From assembly GCA_038087015.1 (NCBI GenBank), contig JASBNA010000004.1:1426001-1490000 (forward strand): a stretch of DNA of 64,000 nucleotides. Reading direction: 5' to 3'. The position numbers and the translations under genes were made by a program. The notes under the pieces are model-generated. The model had not been told where the DNA came from, ran no database searches, and saw only the letters and a list, made by a program, of their open reading frames with translations. The DNA is from Cerrena zonata (Eukaryota > Basidiomycota > Agaricomycetes > Polyporales > Cerrenaceae). Below are positions 35,476 through 47,670 of this stretch, piece by piece. Numbering within the stretch: the stretch's first letter is position 1; each line of letters starts with the position of its first letter.

Positions 35476-37969
35476 TTCTTTATTTTATAAATAAATGCAA
35501 GTATCAGACATAAGTATATACTATTGTACTCAAATTTATATATTAGTATTTTATTATTCAATTATTATATGCTATAGTCTTTTTTCTACTAAGTTACTTT
35601 TGTTATATATACTTATATTTTATATCTTGATTTTTAGTTACATTAAAAAGATTTGTTTTATCTTTTTTATTATCTCTCTTTATAGTCAAACTACCAAAAT
35701 ATTATCTCCAGTTCTACACTTTACCTGGCTACTCTCCTCCCTCCCTGCCTATATTTTTCATATTTCTCTTTTCCTTTTAGCATTGTTTTGTCTCTTTCAA
35801 TGTAAGTCAATAAGTCTCTAAGTTTCTAAGATTCTATACTATTATGTTATGTAGCTTTTCTCTTATATCACCACCTAATTATACTTTAAATAAAATAAAC
35901 TATTTTTGCAAATTTTGTTAGCAAAGATTTAAACTCAAGTCCTGCCTAAAGTATTTTATCTTTTTGTATAAGAAGATCTCTCTCTGCCTCACTAATCTGA
36001 ACCTATAATTTACAATAAAGAGCTCAATTATTTTTTTGTTTATTAGATTTCAAACTAAAAACTATATATCATAGTTTTTTTCAAATATAGTATTCTCTAT
36101 AGTACAGATTTAAACTTGAAATCTTTCTAATACTCTCTCTTTTTAAATACAAAAAGAAAAGAATAATATAATCATCAAAAGTGACTAGCAGCTATAAAAA
36201 CAAGAAAAACTATAGATTTACAAATATAAGAAGATATGCAAATTTAACAAAATATGTGAAATCCAGTTAAAGAAATATAAATAACTCAATTATAGAAATG
36301 CCACACAATTGTCTATAGCAAGATTATTGCTAGATTTTTTTATTCTCAGTATCTGAAGAGTAAAACATTGAGTCCTCTGACTAATGCCAAGAAATCAGAT
36401 TTTTAGTAAATACAAAAAATAATAGCTATATATTTTGCAATCTACATGTAGGTTATAGCTAATAATCTCTAAATAGATATAATAATAAAGGCTATTTATC
36501 AGAGATTTAAAGGGAAAATAGGATAGCTCTCAGTAACAAGCTAGCATCCAATCTCATTTTAACAGAATATTCAATTACTCTATAATGTTATATAAATATA
36601 TATAGTTTCAAAAAAACTGACTCTGACAATGCATATAATAAAGAAGAAAATATATATAGTTAATAAATAAGTAACAAATTATAAGAAATACAATTTGGAA
36701 GATATGCTGAAAAAAACTACTAGCATGAACTTTACAATCTTCTGATTATCATAGTGGACTCTTATTACCTATCTATTTAATACAAATGACTCTTGATTTA
36801 AGACAAATAAAAAGAAAATCTGAGGAGTATCAACTAAAAGATGAAAAAGGTAAAACTGATAAGAAAAGAGAAATGAACAAGTGAGTTTGTAACTGAACTT
36901 AATAGGCAAACTGATAGTAAAAACCTATAGAGATAAAGAAAAACCAATTTGACTCTCAGAAATAATGTTTGAAGCAAAAGGTGACAAAAAGAAGAAACTT
37001 TATCTATAATAGAATTATAGAGAGACTTACAAAAGGACATCAACAGGATTATTAAATGAAAATTTATCTTTAAAGTTCAAAAGGACCTAGTCAAATAAAA
37101 CAGGTTATATTTATATGTCTTTTTGTCATACTAGAATCAGAAGTCTAAAACAACCTTGATCTAAATATCATATTAAGGTTCTTACAAAAAGCTTTATATT
37201 CTAGTCCCCAAAGCCCTATATAATTAACACTTTTTATAGATAATATTACTAAATTTGCCTATCAGATGAGAATAACATATGTAACTATGAAGACCACTCA
37301 ACTAAGACTTCAAAAAAATCTTTTTACAATAATAACAAATCTGAAAGCTTTAGAAAAACAGACTATAAAGTATCTAGCTGTTGCAACAGCAGGCAGACAG
37401 AAACAACCTTAGCACCAGTTAGCTCAAAAGTAAGAGAATCACTATCATATACATGTTTATAAAAAGAAGTTAGCATATAGCAGAGATAGATAATAATCAA
37501 GATAGCTCACACTTTCCAAACTCAAAAAATCTGTTAAAAAAATCTGGGAAATTGTTAAATCTAGAAAGATTCTCAACAAAGAACCAGCACTATTCACAAT
37601 ATTTGTAGAATATTTATAGAAATAAAGAAGCAGTTTTTTCAGAACTTGAATCTTTTGTCTCTAAAAACTTTATAAAGAAATCTAAATTTGACAAATATAA
37701 TAGTTAGTAATATAATTAAAATTAGAGGAGAAAACAATTACTAAATGATTAATATAGTAATAGATTATAAAGCTCACAAAAGTTCAGCAAATTTCTTGTT
37801 AAAAGACCAAGAAAGGTATAGAGAGTTTTTTTCAGTTTATCTGACTTTACTAGATTGAGAAAAAGAAAACTTGCAGATGCCTCCCAAATCAACTATTGAG
37901 AATAAATGTAATATAGTTTATTAAGATCCTATCTATCAATGGTCTTCTACCAATCTATTCCCAAACTTT
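35476..37969. other. A+T-rich, ORF-poor DNA
   Basis: Nothing recognisable. The ORF at 35495-35821 is a hydrophobic run produced by T-rich sequence and is not supported as a gene. Confidence 0.5.
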
Positions 37970-38205
37970 TACTAGGTATAATATAAAAAATTCTAGCATA
38001 AAAAAGCAAAAAAAAAAAATTTTAGAAAAAATTTTAGTTTTTTTTACCAGACTTTGCACTTTAAAAACTTAAAACAAATTTAGAATAGTTATAAAATCTT
38101 TTGCAGCTAAGAAAAATGAAAAGATTGTGGATCTTTAATCTTATAAAATTCTCCATCACTAAATAAACTAGTTTATTAGCCTATAAATTAACTTGTTAAC
38201 TTACC
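37970..38205 (+). mobile_element. CACT-ended MITE-like element, copy E (left half only)
   Basis: The left end reads tactaggtataata (first C changed to T) and similarity continues through cttttgcagctaagaaaaatg and tattagcctataaattaac. It then stops abruptly where another inverted-end sequence begins, so it was truncated or interrupted. Confidence 0.7.
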
Positions 38206-40091
38206 TACTATATTAGAAAAAACCTACCCTAATAATTGGTGCTACTTTAGACCTAAATTACATCTAATTGCCTATATATTTTGATTTAACTTTGATAAGT
38301 TTACTATTTGTAGACTGTTACAAGTGAAGCTCTAAGTTGTTCTGGTTCTGAGTTCAAATAGTGCAAGTCTGTGGTTCTGGTTCTAAATAGAGCAGATACA
38401 CCTAGGTTAGGTCAAGGAGCTAACTACAATATGTACAGAGTATATATAGTTAGAGGAGGTCCCCTTTCCTAGTCAATCAGATAAATAATATGAGTCATAT
38501 GAGAATAAGAAATAAGTTAGAGTATAATAAATGAGTTATGTGGAAAGAGAAGAGTGAGTCAGCATATGATGAATAAGTCATAAGGAATGAGGAGTGAGTC
38601 ATAGTATAAGATACAAAGTTATGAGACACATCAGAAGATCATAGGATGAGAGTGAAGCATGTGGTATATCATGTGAGTGCTAAAGTGTCCATGAGGTGTA
38701 GATAGATAGCAAGTCTAGAAGGAAATGATGTCATAGTACAGATAAAATGAAGAGGAGTGAGATAAGATAATGAAAAAGTAATATTTGTTGTAACATAGAC
38801 CAAGGTCTTATCTAATTTTGATAAGTTCTCTAATTAAATATAGAGTTTTATCTAGTTCTTCTAATGTCAGACTAAGATTTCATCTAGTTTTACTAATCTC
38901 AGACAACTTGATCTAATTATAAGATAGTTTTTATCTAATAGTGTTATCCCTAATTAAACAATGGTTTTCTTCTAATTGAATATAAGTGTTTATCTAATAT
39001 TGGTAATCTATCTAACTAGAAGCATATTTCTCTCTAACTTTTCTAGCTCTGAGATATATATAACTTATACCAATACTAACCCTGTCTTTATGTGGTATAT
39101 AGATGTGAACCCTAACCCACTATCATTATTGTCACTGGTTTCTAAGATATCAACTGAAAATATCTATTTTTTTCAAGTTTTATAGAGTATTTATCTAATT
39201 AATCATGTAATACTGATAGAAAAAATATACAAACCTTAGACTCATGCTCTCCTCAAAATTCCTGTCTGAATGATATATAATATGTACTTAATCTATAGGA
39301 AATAATAGGGAAATCTTGAATGTTCAAAATTGGATGACTTAGAGATTATCTCAGACTAAATTGATCATAGATTGTATTCCAGCACTCTGATCAGCTCTGT
39401 CAAAGCTGCACTGGAACAATTCAGATCAGGGCTTTCAAATGCACTCCCACACGCTCTGCTACATCACTTCTACAACTTTTGACATCACCTACAAGATACT
39501 CTGCTTTCCTTTATCTTTTCTCTTATATCTCCCTCGGTTGTAGTTGGTTTTTCTTGATTTTTGGCTTATTCTGATGCAATTTCTAGCTGCTATAAGTCTA
39601 CTGCTAGCATATTGTTACTTTCCCATGCTTTTGGATGATTTTCTGGTATGTTCTTCTTGCTTTTTTCAGGCATATAGCTCAATCTCTCTTCTTTGCACTT
39701 TTCTCTAGTGCTCTTCTCATTTAACTTTGATGGTAAGTAGTAATTCTGATCTCTGATTTTATCTCTGTTTATTTGTATAAGCACTTTGCTGCCTTGATAG
39801 CTGTAGTCTCATTTGCTGTTATATCTACTTTGTATTTTTGATAGCAATAAAATATTTTTCTCAATATTAGACAAAACTACAGTGTAAATTGATTGAAAAA
39901 ATAGTTCAAATTAGTAAAAATGAAGTCTAGATTAAATCTAATTTAGACCCAATTAGATATAATTAGATTTAAATTATAAGATCATAAAAAAGGGGGTGTG
40001 AAATTAGATATAATTATTCTAATTTTATAAATTGTATATAATTTACTCTTATTATATATAATTGGAGGGGTAGGTTTTTCCTGATGAGTAT
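38206..40091. mobile_element. Possible 1.9-kb element with inverted ends and ctaatt subrepeats
   Basis: The left end ttagaaaaaacctaccctaa and the right end (reverse complement) tcaggaaaaacctacccctc form an imperfect inverted repeat of about 26-34 bp. The interior is rich in tatctaatt-type motifs (38.80-39.02 kb) and attagat-type motifs (39.93-40.03 kb), like subterminal transposase sites. No transposase is visible and no target duplication could be settled. It interrupts MITE copy E. Confidence 0.4.
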
Positions 40092-40710
40092 GCTTATAAA
40101 GTATCAGCTGAAACTACAGCCTCTTATAAAGCTCATTGACCTTACTATGGTATGCAACCTCTTTGTAACACTTTGCAACCCTTTACCATTTTGAGTATCT
40201 CTTACAACAATCACCTACTTTGGACCTTTTTGCTGGTGTCTAATGTCTATTTATCAGTTTATAGACTACTTATACTACAATCTCAGCCTAATTTCTATTG
40301 TGTTTAATTACAGATAACAGAAATCTGATGGCTGTGTGCTTATTAAGCAATGCACTAGTGGGCTTCATTCTTTCAGTGGATACTGGCAATCCTCCACCAA
40401 AGGTGCTGACTAAGCTATGATCAGGCACCAATGCCTTTGGCTGGGAGACTATGGCGAGAGAGATAGCAGCTTGATAGGGACATTTCTATATAATACTAAA
40501 TAACAGGATAACATAGTTTTTGTATTTGATTTGTAATTATCAGAATGGAATTTTGATAAAGGTCTTTGATCACATTATAGTGTGAATATCTCTGGCTATA
40601 AGTAGTATATTGAAAATCTGTTATGATAAATACAAATAAATATTCATTAAAAGACAATCCCAAATATTAGTTTGGCAATGCAATGCTCACTGCGAGCTGC
40701 TATTGGTAAG
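40092..40710. other. Gene-free A+T-rich region
   Basis: No gene or recognisable repeat is seen. Confidence 0.4.
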
Positions 40711-40715
40711 GTGTA

Positions 40716-41320
40716 TATTACATGCTCCAGACATGCTATGGCCAACCCCAATTCATTTTCCTCCTAAACTCCAATCTGCCTACCTTTACTTGCCTTGTAC
40801 TCCTTTTCTTGCCACCTTTTACCCTTCGGACTTCATCAGACTACCTTCCCTTTTCTCTCACCTGCTTCCACATAGTCACTTAGCTAGTATACCCTTATCC
40901 AGTAGCAACATTCCCACCATTCTCAATTCCCTTATTTAGGTAGTGCTTCCTCTGCTTTTCATCTTGTTCTCTAGCTTTCCACTTCTCTTCTACTGCTTCT
41001 TCTGCTTTCCATCTTGTTCTATCACCTTCTCCCCAATATCTCCTTTTCCATTGTTCTTAGTAGTATTTAAGGACAGCCTGTAACTTACCGATTCCCCAGA
41101 CTGAATCTACATGGATTTACCCTTGTAACTCCTGACCCTCTGCCTGCTCAACTTGGCCAGCTTCACCTGTGCCCAAGGCTTGCAGACTCAAACCTCAGAG
41201 AACCGTACCGAGTGACTAGAGTGAACTCTCATCTTAGGTTTAGGATAACCCAGTCCCTATTCCTACTCAACATCTTTGACTTAGACTTTGACTACATTAC
41301 ATCGGCTCTACTGTGTAACA
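40716..41320 (+). mobile_element. Probable solo LTR, 605 bp
   Basis: The termini are tattaca (expected TGTTACA, with G changed to A) and tgtaaca. GTGTA flanks it on both sides (40711-40715, 41321-41325). The body is pyrimidine-rich, with a TATA-like gtatttaag at about 41063 that would start the R region. A diverged internal repeat (ctgctttycatcttgttct) is seen at about 40951 and 41004. No coding sequence is attached. Confidence 0.65.
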
Positions 41321-41325
41321 GTGTA

Positions 41326-42550
41326 TGGAGCAAGGGACAATATGAAATAAATATATACAAACAAATAGAATATGTCACATCCTTGCTCATTAAGGAATTA
41401 ACAACCTACAAATTATAGCTCTCTTTCCTATGACTCAGCTCAATGATGCAGTGCAATACAAGGGAGATAAAGGACAAGGAGATTGATCAAGAAGATGTGA
41501 CCTATTGAGAGCAGCAGTCAAGAAGTATGGTGCAGTCCTAAGGGAGGAAATTGATGCTGCACCTTCAGGAGATATCTCACCTTCACAGTGTGAATCAGAT
41601 ATGATTGGGGGACAGCCAGAAATAGAAGCAAGCTTCAAAGCTGAAGACAATTTCAAAACAGATAGTAAGGCAAAATTCTACTCACAGTAATCTTCATTTC
41701 TTACACTATCCAGTACTTATTAATATTGCACAATGTTCTACAATCAGTTTAGAGTACTTTTAGAATCTTTATAATTCTTGCTTGATTAGAGCAAGTATCT
41801 TTCAGGCCAACTAGACACATCATTTTTTATAAATCATGTGGTCCAGTAGAGCCACGTGTATTAGATGCCTTTATTGTCACCCAAACTCTAACTTGAACCC
41901 ATTTTTCATTCAATTTGCAAGGTCCTGTTTGTACATATTTGATAATGCCCTGGATTGCTTGTCTCTGCTTTGTTTTGAGCTACCTACTTGTATATATTTG
42001 GCAATATTTGGCTAGTCGTGTGGCTACATTTGACTAAGGTTGCTCACATGCTCTGAACACTCTTGTCGTCACTCAAGGTCCAACTTGAACCCATTTTTCA
42101 TGCAATTTGCAAGGTTCTAGTTGTCGATGCTTACTTGTGCTGCTCCTCCTTTGGTGGTATTTTGCTCATCACATGATTTTGTCTGACTAAGAATGTTTGT
42201 GTGGAACTCACACCTTCATAGATGCAAAGTAGCACCCAGTGTGCACATATTTATATTCAGCAGACTGAATATATTTTGTCCTCACTAAACTACCTGAACA
42301 GGACAAAAAGCAGCACTCAAATGTGACCAAAACTCTCTATTGGTAAATCATTCAAAATTCACCCTATTCCAAATCACCCCCCATTATCTCAAACTCCAAC
42401 ATTCTCAGTGAGAACTAACAATAGTGAGAATGGGTCAAATCGAGTCATATATAGTGTGTGGTGCACACACAATCTCACTCAAAGCACTTTGAAATGAGGC
42501 ATGAGGATTTTAAACCATTACATATTTCAATGGTGTGGAATTGTATTCAG
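41326..42550. other. Gene-free region with a 192-bp-spaced direct repeat
   Basis: aacttgaacccatttttcat followed by caatttgcaaggt occurs at about 41890 and again at about 42082, a direct repeat of about 55 bp at a 192-bp interval. A 61-codon ORF at 41505-41690 is not convincing. The pogo-like transposon is inserted immediately to the right. Confidence 0.5.
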
Positions 42551-42552
42551 TA

Positions 42553-45500
42553 CTGTCTTCAATCGGTCAATTAGACACCCAAATGATGTTTGATTTATTA
42601 AATATTTTTTTACAATGTATACATGAATAAAATGTTGGGAAATAATTCAGAAGTGTTATAGATACATTCACAAAAAGTGTCTAAAGGTAAAAGCATGTAG
42701 AAGTCAACCAAAGTTGAATAAAATGACAATGGGGAAATTGGTGCTCAGATCAGTCAATTAGACGCCTGAGGCGCTGGTGTGAGAACATAGGTGCTAATGT
42801 GCATCTCCGGCATCGAGTAAGTCAGAATCATCCTCCCTTTCATCCTCTGCATCACTTTCCTCGGAAGTAGTGCTCTTGAAGACATCACGTACCTTTGGCT
42901 TGGGAATTACAGGTGGAAGCGGACCTCGTTTTGGCTTCGGGACACCAAAATGACATGAAATGTCCTTCCCAGCAGCCTTATCCTGTGTCCACTGCTCCTT
43001 TGATGCAGACCACTGCTGTTTTGCTGCTTCCCAGTCTGCATTGATCTTGTTGATGGCTTCCTGCCTGTTCTTCTTCTGTATCTTCCACTCAGCAAGCTTC
43101 TCTGAATGTGCCTTCTTGTCAACATCACGTTTCATCTTCTCTGTTCTCTTCTTCTGCTGCTCTTTCTCCCACTCCTCTACCCGCTTCATGAAAAAGTCAT
43201 CAGTGAGTAGAACTGGTAACCCATCACCCAATAACCGATCGCCTTTTTCTTTTCCCTTCCCTTTATCCTTGAATGCAAGTTGTTCACGTAATGTCTTGCA
43301 GTAAGCTTCATTCAATATGTTTGCAGCTTGAAGTTCCATTACTCGGCGTCGCAGGACCTGGTTCTCTTGTTCAGCCTCCTTGATTATCACCATCAAGAGC
43401 CGCTCCCGGTCAGTTTCAGCATCTATTGGAAGTGATGCAAGTCGGCTTGGTGGATTAAGCTGGATTGGCTGATTGATGGTCTGATTTGGGGACGTATTGT
43501 ATGTCCGTATAAGACATTCGAGTGAGGATTCAGCAAGGCACTTGACTGCATTATGAATCTCTTGAAGAGGTGGTGGCAGAGGGGGTATAATGAGAGGTGA
43601 GACTTCTTCTGTGGTAGATGGGGTTGATGATGAGGCATCTGAGGTATGATTAGCATTCTCAGTGATTGGGGGAAGAATGAAGGGATTTTGATCTCTGTCA
43701 GCATTGTCATCATCACCTCCAATATTCATCCCACTCTCGCTATCGTGATTGTCCTCTAATAAATCCTCCTTTATCTCCAACTGAATCGCATTACGAAGGA
43801 TTTTTGCAACAGCATGAATGGGGGTTAGTGGCACAAGAGGAAGAGCGGACTCAACTGATGTTTCCTTTGCAGGACCAAGCATGTCAGGAGTGATAACACT
43901 CTTGTCCAGTGGCCAAACCCCAGTTACATGGAATGCCAATTTGATTGTTGATTTGGTCATAATACGCTGGTGAGCCTTCCTGTAGATTAGAAGGAAGTTC
44001 TTCTTAAAAAACATCTCACCAATGGAACATTCGTATTCATCACGTTCTTGCTGAATGGCATTCTTGAGAGCACCAAACACAGCAACATCAAGCTCTTGGT
44101 AAACATGTGTTGCATATGATGGATAGCACAAAACAACAATCTTGTTTTGGCGAGCATATTGGAGGAAGTTGTAGGTGTAATGAGAGTTGTGCCCATCAAC
44201 AAGGAGAAGTCAGTAATGGCCATGAGCCTTTGCCTTGGTATGGTTATCGAAATTCTTGATCCACTCTACCCCAATTTCTCCATTCGTCCAGCCCTTCTTT
44301 GAATACCCAATACTAGGTGAAATGTTAAGTAAGCTATAAAATAGAGTACAGGTTTACTTACGAAGCATTTGCAGGATTGTCTTGTTTCCAGCTAACCTGA
44401 AATGCACTACCTTTAAAGATAATGGCAGGAGGGATTGCGGTACCATCTGCACAAATGGTGACAATAACAGTGATGTTCTCCTGACTTCCACCAATTTGCT
44501 GATAGTGAAGCTTTCAACCATGTCCCCCCATGACCCTTTCCTGTTGACCAGAGGATTCATTGCATCCGAATTCATCTGTTCCATAAATCATATCTTCTTC
44601 GATGTCGTATTCGGCCATCATATCGCTAACAAGATCGAAGTACGCATCATTTGTATTTGGATTGACAGCATGGCCTCTCTTTTGCTCCAGAGGTGATGAC
44701 CATGCCATGCGGATACGGTCAGACCACTTTTCAACAAAGCGATTTGTCCAACACTTGCCGACACCAGGAAAGTCAGGACCTATACGAGCAGATAGAATCT
44801 GGTCTACATGCTCCTTCAGTCCGCGATAGCTTAGAGGGAAGCCACGGTGCCCAAGCTCAATGATGAAAGCTATCACAAGCTCAGTTTCTTCAGGAGTAAG
44901 CCATGATCTATTGGTATTCTTTTGGGCCGTCTTTCTCTTAGCATGGTTAATCAGTGTTTGGTGATTGATACGAATATCACTTCCCATCTCCTTCTTACAA
45001 CACTCAACCCACTTCTGTGCAACCTTCCATGTTCCCAGGTACTCCAACCCTAGCTTCTGACACCCTAATTGCTCCTTGTAATCCTCTACAGCCTGATTGA
45101 CCCAAGATGCCTTGAATTCGCTAGCAAGTTGCTGTTTCTTGGTCTCGGATTTAGCTCATCCAGGCATTGTGGTAAGTATATGGTGATGAGAGTAGAAAGT
45201 GAAAGACAGAGGTAGCTTTCCCAAGGATTGCATACTGCTCTCGTACCTCAAGGTAGACATGCCGGGGCCATATGCCCCAACTCATGTGGCTCGATCACTC
45301 AGCTCCTTCCTAATTAGGCCATCAAAATAAGACCCTCACAAAATACAGTCGTTGCATGGTCAATATTGGACCAAAAATGCTCATTTAAATTGTAGATTGT
45401 AGCTAGAGTACATAGCATACACTAGGTACCACAGTAGTGTACAATTTCCCCATATTCAATCATTTGTTGTACTCATAGAATTCAATTTTCGATTTTTGGG

Positions 45501-45693
45501 ACATTTTGGGTGTCTAAAAGGTGATGTACAATAGGTATATGATCTAAAAACATGGAACTAAGATGTTTAACAGCAATAACCTTGAAAAATATTTTTTTCT
45601 GGGTGTTTATTTCATCTCAAATGGTCCTGTGGAACATATTCTAGGGGGGTGTCTAATTTAAGTGATAGCATCTAATTGACCGATTGAAGACAG
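42553..45693 (-). mobile_element. Pogo/Tc1-like DNA transposon, 3141 bp, TA duplication
   Basis: The terminal inverted repeat is CTGTCTTCAATCGGTCAATT (42553 onward) with its exact complement ending at 45693. TA flanks both ends (42551-42552, 45694-45695). Related tcaattagac motifs recur inside each end (near 42755 and 45650-45680). It encodes one transposase on the minus strand. The structure is complete, but the transposase has three stops. Confidence 0.9.
42794..45167 (-). pseudogene. Pogo-type DDE transposase with CENP-B-like HTH (three TGA stops)
   Basis: Two exons, 45167-44362 and 44312-42794, with a 49-nt GTAAGT...CTAG intron, give 775 codons. The N-terminal DNA-binding part contains RSWLTPEETELVIAFI and WTNRFVEKWSDRIRMAWSS (HTH_Tnp_Tc5-like). 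The DDE_1 catalytic core shows IYGTDEFG, ITVIVTICADGTAIPPAI, LLVDGHNSHYT and YQELDVAVFGALKNA, so all three Asp are present. A long charged C-terminal coiled coil follows. In-frame TGA codons sit at 45158-45156, 44516-44514 and 44212-44210; each fits a CGA arginine changed to TGA. Without them it would be full length. It probably cannot act unless the stops are suppressed. Confidence 0.88.
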
Positions 45694-45695
45694 TA

Positions 45696-47218
45696 GATGT
45701 TGTATATAGGCCAATATAGTGATTTTGCATCATTTTGTGCCTGGCACCCATTGGCTATATTTCATCATGAATAAATATATTTTGACTGTATTCTACTAGT
45801 ACAAGTATAAGTTGGTATGTATTCAATGCACCCAGTAAATAAGTCAATAGTAGCTCTAGCACAATGCCAGGATGTACATTCAAATTACACTCTGCATGTC
45901 ACAGTAGCTGACAACCCAAGACAATGTTATCTGAAAACACAGGGTTGACCATGGCACTTGATCAACACTGATGCTCAAAATCTATTAGATGCATGTACTT
46001 CCGATTATCTGAGCAAGCTTCAATGAGATCAAATGTGGCATAGTCACATGAGCAAAGAGGGTAGGCCATGGGAACATGATTAGTGATATGTGACAGTGTA
46101 GAAACTATGTACTTTCTCCACCAGGCCTGAGAACTTAAGGGGATAGCTAAAACCTGCTCATATATGTGGAATGAGTGCATATATAATGAATGCAAGGAAG
46201 GTATACTTACTTATCTTCATTAGCATTAGCTATATGTGTGGTGCAGCTGAGAACTAGAGTGGGGAACTCAGTCATGAGTGCCCTATAAATAAAGCCCGGA
46301 AGAGAACTCACCGTGACCGCCAATATGTAGCATCATTACTAGGACTTGGGTAAGCAAGACACATATATAGAGTCAAATAGTACTCATGGAACATGAAATG
46401 ACATACAGAGTACTGTGGAAGGATTGTGAGGTGGTACAAAGTAGCAAGGGAGTGGGAGGGAGGATGGAATACTTACTTTTGAACTATCATGGTGCCAGCC
46501 AGCATCACAGTATCGACATGACCGGCACGGAGCTATGATGAATAGTGGCACACCTTAGTATAAGGTTTATGTTTATGTGCTTAAGGATCCCTGAAGACGC
46601 TAAAATGAGTAGGAATATGAGGAAAACAAGATAAATATATAAGGAGTAAAATAGTACTCACAAAATATCAACATATTGACAGGGTGATGTGAGAAGCATT
46701 GGAGGATGTAGAAAGCAGCAAGGAGCTGGGTGGAACGGTGGCAAGTGTAATGGTACTGTATATGGAGAGAGGGAGGAGGAGGTAAAGTTTGGACATGTTC
46801 ACAGGGTCAGCACAGTTATATGTTACCTGGGAAGGGCTTACATCATTGTTACGGTATGTCTAACATAGAAGTAATTACAGTAGGACTTGTGCTTCCAACT
46901 TAGCTGGGAAGAAGACTGAACCCAAAACTGTTGACTTACAACCAAGCCAATCATGACACGTGGTGAAGTATGTAGATGCCCCAGACTCGACTCTGACAGA
47001 CCTTGAATATATATTTCTCGATATGAATCGATCCAGCTCATTCTGGCCATTGTCGACTCTCACTGGGCTCCAATCTTCATGCCTGAGGAAGCCCAACAAA
47101 GGACTCAAACCTGTTAGGAAGACATGTGTAACTGTTGGGTGATGGTTTGCTCAGAGAGGAAAGCATGTGGCTGACAAATTGAGCAAGCATTTGGCACGCA
47201 GTGGCATATTTGAGTGTC
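45696..47218. other. Gene-free spacer between two transposons
   Basis: No convincing ORF. Removing the pogo-like element joins this sequence to 42550. A TATA-like ctataaataaagc occurs near 46288, but no LTR ends could be matched around it. Confidence 0.4.
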
Positions 47219-47223
47219 TATTC

Positions 47224-47450
47224 TGTTGGAATCCATGCGCGCCCAATTAGATAAGATCGGTAAAATGGTCTTTCAGTTTTTTACTGTTTTCCCTCTGCCC
47301 TCGTTCCTGGTAGTGTACAATATATAAGGCCATAGTTTACATCGATATATACTACGTGTTTGACTCGCTACCACCTCGTTTTACCCCTGCCGCTGTCCCT
47401 CGACTGTAGCAGACAAACGCGACCCGAAGCGCCCGCCGTCAATCTTTACA
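47224..47450 (+). repeat. 5' LTR, 227 bp
   Basis: TGTTGG...TTTACA, with a TATA-like atatataagg at about 47321. By eye it differs from the 3' LTR at about eight positions, mostly transitions. Confidence 0.9.
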
Positions 47451-47538
47451 CAAACGCATCACCTCCCTGAAGGTTAATTCAGGCCGTCGATCGACACTCG
47501 CCGATTGTCCCTGATTCCCACGATCCCTTCCAATCCCC

Positions 47539-47612
47539 GCTGTACTGTTGCACCTGCCGAGAGTGGTATAGCATGCGCAAACCCGTACTGTTGCACTCGT
47601 CGAGAGTGGTAC
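47539..47612 (+). repeat. Tandem duplication in the Gag leader
   Basis: gtactgttgcac followed by cgagagtggta occurs twice, about 46 bp apart, upstream of the Gag ATG. Confidence 0.7.
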
Positions 47613-47670
47613 GAGCTTTTCCCGATCGAACCGAACCCGAACCCATTCCCACGAACCCCTCGAACCGACA

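Noticed and set aside
35495..35821. 108-codon hydrophobic ORF
   Set aside because: It consists of T-rich codons in A+T-rich DNA (Ile, Leu, Phe, Tyr runs) with no start context or conserved motif.
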